Assembly: GCA_015486915.1 (NCBI GenBank)
Contig: WFQS01000528.1
Location: 1 to 13,367 of the forward strand
DNA length: 13,367 nt
Direction of reading: 5' to 3'
From: Desulfobacteraceae bacterium
Lineage (GTDB): Bacteria; Desulfobacterota; Desulfobacteria; Desulfobacterales; Desulfobacteraceae
Positions within the stretch are counted from its first letter, which is position 1; each line of letters starts with the position of its first letter. The notes beneath the pieces were generated by a model. The model was not told where the DNA came from, did no database searches, and saw only the letters and a program-made list of their open reading frames with translations. Below are positions 11,116 through 13,367 of this stretch, one piece after another. A program made the translations under genes and the position numbers.

Positions 11116-12139
11116 AGGAGATAGCTTGGTCCGACCCGAAAAATACAAACTGCTTGCAGGCCAGCGAATTATTGTGGGTTTTGACGGAACTGTATTGAAT
11201 GAAGAGATTAAATATCTCATTGGAGAGCTGAAAGCAGCAGGCCTGATTCTTTTTGCAGCAAATATTGAAAATTTTGACCAGGTTAAGCTGCTTTGTTCCT
11301 CAGCCCAGGAATACGCCCTCTCTCTTGGTCTTCCACCGCTTTTCATAGCCGTTGATCAGGAAGGGGGAATGGTTGCACGGCTGCGGCCTCCCGATTTTAC
11401 ACATTTTCCGGGAAATTCTCATATAACCAATACCGAACAGGCCGTTGAATTTGCAGGTGTAACAGCCGAGGAACTTTCTTCGGTAAATATCAATATGAAT
11501 CTTGCCCCTGTGATGGATTTTATTCCACATGGTTTTGACAGTATAATGAAAGGCAGGGTTTTTAATGGGACTGTTAAAAAAGTTGCAGAGCTTGGTTCAT
11601 GCGTAATCAAAGAGATGCAGAAAAGAAACATCATGGCCTGTGCCAAGCATTTTCCAGGTATAGGCCGTACAAAAATTGATTCTCATTTTGATCTTCCCAT
11701 TATTGAATCGGAACCTGCATTCATGGAGAAAAATGATCTTGTTCCCTTTGCTGCTGCAAAAAAAGCGGATGTGGCTGCAATGATGCTTTCCCACATACTT
11801 TATCCTGGATTTGACAAAAAATGGCCTGCCAGCCTGTCTCCGAAAATAGCAAAGGAGCTGCTGCGGGAAAAAATCGGATTTCAGGGGCTTGTCATGACGG
11901 ATGATCTTGACATGAAGGCAATAAAATATGACATAAAGTTATGCGTAAAGCAGATTCTTGAATCTGAAATTGACATTACACTTATCTGTCACTCAGGCCC
12001 TGATATTGAGGCGGCTTTTTCAGAAATTTACAGAATGATCATCCATAACGAACAATTGCGTGCAAAGGGCATTGAGTCTCTCAAAAGAATTTTCAGTCTT
12101 AAAAAGAGATACCTCTCTCATCTTTCCCCGCGTTTATAG
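11108..12139 (+). CDS. nagZ: Glycoside hydrolase family 3, NagZ-like beta-N-acetylhexosaminidase
   Basis: This 343-residue cytosolic enzyme is of the short GH3 type that removes beta-linked N-acetylglucosamine from muropeptides. Seen: AVDQEGGMVARLRPP, the NagZ substrate loop KHFPGIGRTKIDSHFD (Lys180-His181, with the Asp191-Ser-His193 dyad expected to be the acid/base) and VMTDDLDM with Asp265 as the probable nucleophile. No signal peptide is present. The start is uncertain: the ATG at 11108 overlaps the transposase stop and has no Shine-Dalgarno, while a TTG at 11126 (337 residues) has GGAG 5 nt upstream. The first ten codons are made of the transposase tail and the repeat 11124-11137. Its 3' end overlaps the convergent permease gene by 22 bp. 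The substrate could be another hexosaminide. Confidence 0.87.
   Translation: MNKGDSLVRPEKYKLLAGQRIIVGFDGTVLNEEIKYLIGELKAAGLILFAANIENFDQVKLLCSSAQEYALSLGLPPLFIAVDQEGGMVARLRPPDFTHFPGNSHITNTEQAVEFAGVTAEELSSVNINMNLAPVMDFIPHGFDSIMKGRVFNGTVKKVAELGSCVIKEMQKRNIMACAKHFPGIGRTKIDSHFDLPIIESEPAFMEKNDLVPFAAAKKADVAAMMLSHILYPGFDKKWPASLSPKIAKELLREKIGFQGLVMTDDLDMKAIKYDIKLCVKQILESEIDITLICHSGPDIEAAFSEIYRMIIHNEQLRAKGIESLKRIFSLKKRYLSHLSPRL
11115..11127 (+). repeat. Right 13-bp direct repeat
   Basis: This is identical to 10237-10249. It starts at the last base of the transposase stop codon and includes the AAGGAG that could serve the TTG start of nagZ at 11126. Confidence 0.65.
11124..11137 (+). repeat. Right inverted repeat of the RAYT element
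   Basis: GCTTGGTCCGACCC is the exact reverse complement of 10207-10220. It lies inside the nagZ reading frame, encoding its first residues. Confidence 0.7.
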
Positions 12140-13038
12140 GGCTCTCCAAGCATTGCAGGAGCGTTGAGCCTTTTGCTGTCTTTTAAACTTATGACAAGGA
12201 GAATCACAAGGGTTGCAACATAGGGTAGCATTGCAAGAAAATTTGGAGAAATGCCAAGGGGCTGGAGAAGATACTGCAGTACAAAAATTCCCCCGAAGAG
12301 AAATGAGACCCATATCGCCCGAACAGGATTCCAGAGTGAGAAAATGGTAAGTGCAATCACGATCCATCCCCTTCCTGCGGTCATGCCTTCAATCCATGAA
12401 CTGCTGTAAGATGTTGAAAGATGGGCACCTGCCATGGCAGAAAAGGCGCCCCCTGCAATTACACTCATATATCTTATCAAAGAGACATTGACACCCTGAG
12501 TTTCCGTTGCCTGTGGATTTTCTCCCGTGGATCGGATCTGTATTCCAAGCCTTGTACGTTCAAGAAAAAACCAGGCTGCAAGTGCAAGGATAACCGACAT
12601 ATAAAAAAACGGGGTCTGGTTGAAAAGAACCTGGCCTGCCACTGGAATATCTGAAAGATAAGGGATTGCAAAGGAATCTATTTTAATCGTCAAAGGCTTT
12701 CCAACATAGGGTTTTCCAAGCATTCCTGAAAAACCGAGTCCTATCATTGTAAGGGCAAGACCAGATACAACCTGATTGGCCTGAAGTGTAATTGAAGCAA
12801 AGGCATGGATCAGGGAGATCGCCATGCCTGCTGCAACGGCTGCAATAAATCCAAGCCACGGATGTCCCGTGGTATAGGTAACGATAAAGGCCACAACGGC
12901 TCCCACGGACATCACTCCCTCAACCCCGAGATTTAAAATGCCCGATCGCTCGCATATGATCTCACCCACAGTGCCGAGAAGTAGAGGGGTGCCTGCGATC
13001 ATTGCCTGTTTTAAAACTGAAATAATTATGGCTTCCAC
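12118..13038 (-). CDS. ABC transporter permease, nucleoside/simple-sugar type (NupQ-like)
   Basis: This 306-residue inner-membrane protein of the BPD_transp_2 (branched-chain amino acid/ribose/nucleoside) permease family has eight or more hydrophobic segments. It carries the family segment GEIICERSGILNLGVEGVM near residues 25-43 and a cytoplasmic loop GENPQATETQGVN that would contact the ATPase. It resembles NupQ/YufQ, the second permease of BmpA-type purine-nucleoside importers (nupNOPQ order in Bacillus subtilis). The start is a GTG placed directly after the TAA of the upstream permease, with AGGA 8 nt before it, so translation is probably coupled. An in-frame ATG 12 codons later is less likely. 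The 3' end overlaps nagZ tail to tail. The substrate is inferred from family resemblance only. Confidence 0.85.
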   Translation of the reverse strand: MEAIIISVLKQAMIAGTPLLLGTVGEIICERSGILNLGVEGVMSVGAVVAFIVTYTTGHPWLGFIAAVAAGMAISLIHAFASITLQANQVVSGLALTMIGLGFSGMLGKPYVGKPLTIKIDSFAIPYLSDIPVAGQVLFNQTPFFYMSVILALAAWFFLERTRLGIQIRSTGENPQATETQGVNVSLIRYMSVIAGGAFSAMAGAHLSTSYSSSWIEGMTAGRGWIVIALTIFSLWNPVRAIWVSFLFGGIFVLQYLLQPLGISPNFLAMLPYVATLVILLVISLKDSKRLNAPAMLGEPYKRGER

Positions 13039-13367
13039 TTATCTGTTCCTGATTACCGCTTTATTTTTTAAAAAGAAATCTCCCATAATGAGAAAAACAA
13101 GGAGAGTGCCGTTCACGATATCCACCGTTGCTGCCGGAAGACCAAGAGATATCTGGATAGCATCTCCGCCAACCATTATGCCTGCAAAAAAAATTCCTGA
13201 AAAAATTGTATAAAGGGGGTTGAGTTTTGCAAGCCATGCAACAATAATCGCTGTAAATCCGTATCCCGATGATATGGCATCGGGATAACCGAGATAATGG
13301 TGAATACCTGCGACCTCTCCAACTCCTGCAATCCCTGCGGCTCCTCCGCTCACTGCCATGACAATCA
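13039..13367 (-). CDS. ABC transporter permease, NupP-like (5' end outside the window)
   Basis: These are the last 109 or so residues of a membrane permease whose frame continues beyond the window end, so the true start is not visible. The segment SGGAAGIAGVGEVAGIHHYLG, a following SSGYGFTAIIVAWLAKLNP and two or three hydrophobic stretches match the C-terminal half of NupP/YufP-type permeases. It ends in TAA immediately before the GTG of the second permease (no gap). By the known order in this family, an ATPase and a BMP-family binding lipoprotein would be expected further upstream, outside this window. Confidence 0.82.
   Translation of the reverse strand, partial: IVMAVSGGAAGIAGVGEVAGIHHYLGYPDAISSGYGFTAIIVAWLAKLNPLYTIFSGIFFAGIMVGGDAIQISLGLPAATVDIVNGTLLVFLIMGDFFLKNKAVIRNR

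Larger units (their letters stand above)
10207..11137 (+). mobile_element. RAYT (IS200/IS605-like) element with REP-like ends
   Basis: A single Y1 transposase gene lies between GGGTCGGACCAAGC (10207-10220) and its exact reverse complement (11124-11137). In addition, AAGGAGATAGCTT occurs as a 13-bp direct repeat at 10237-10249 and 11115-11127, bracketing the gene. Deleting one direct repeat and everything between them would leave a perfect 14-bp stem with a 25-nt loop. RAYT transposases are known to sit among REP hairpins, so this fits the family. Classic IS200/IS605 insertion makes no target duplication, so the direct repeat is unexpected. The element limits are inferred from these repeats. 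Confidence 0.6.

Noticed and set aside
12134..12671. Short open frames inside the permease gene
   Set aside because: They are shadows of the NupQ-like permease in other frames, lacking start signals and membrane-protein patterns of their own.

Overview
The window looks like chromosome of a sulfate-reducing, fatty- or aromatic-acid-oxidising bacterium of the Desulfobacterales (Desulfobacterota). This is inferred from gene content and protein style: a CoA-transferase/GNAT fusion, a 600-residue acyl-CoA dehydrogenase beside an acyl-CoA synthetase and a TetR regulator, CooT with DUF3842, and AT-leaning coding DNA rich in Lys/Ile codons. No rRNA, tRNA or CRISPR array was seen.

Layout. 1-463 is non-coding and repeat-rich, opening with a 132-bp hairpin element. 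464-1123 (minus) holds DUF3842 followed by a CooT-type nickel-binding protein. 1384-2793 (plus) is a COG2509-type FAD enzyme whose last 14 codons lie inside a second hairpin element. 2964-4823 (plus) is an acetyl-CoA hydrolase/transferase fused to a GNAT domain. 5060-9856 (minus) is an acyl-CoA module read from right to left: TetR regulator, acyl-CoA dehydrogenase, acyl-CoA synthetase. Strong hairpin terminators follow the dehydrogenase and the synthetase. Three copies of a ~90-bp dispersed repeat lie between or beside these genes. 9857-10317 is non-coding and carries the tetR promoter with two matched palindromes, and a near-consensus promoter on the other strand. 10318-11115 is a REP-associated (RAYT/Y1) transposase, followed directly by a NagZ-like GH3 enzyme (11108-12139). 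12118-13367 (minus) holds two permeases of a nucleoside/simple-sugar ABC importer, the upstream one cut by the window end.

How it fits together. The synthetase (acid to acyl-CoA), the dehydrogenase (acyl-CoA to enoyl-CoA) and the CoA hydrolase/transferase could act in one acid-activation and beta-oxidation pathway, with the TetR protein as a likely acyl-CoA-responsive regulator. NagZ and the importer suggest cell-wall amino-sugar and nucleoside salvage, but they are separate units that converge and overlap at their 3' ends.

The most unusual signals are non-coding. (i) Two hairpin elements share the same asymmetric core, with equal 40-nt spacing and a compensated base pair. (ii) The transposase gene sits inside what would otherwise be a perfect 14-bp-stem hairpin at the head of nagZ, flanked by a 13-bp direct repeat, with the nagZ start made of element sequence. 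(iii) Two palindromes lie 30 bp apart over the tetR promoter and differ from those upstream of the synthetase.
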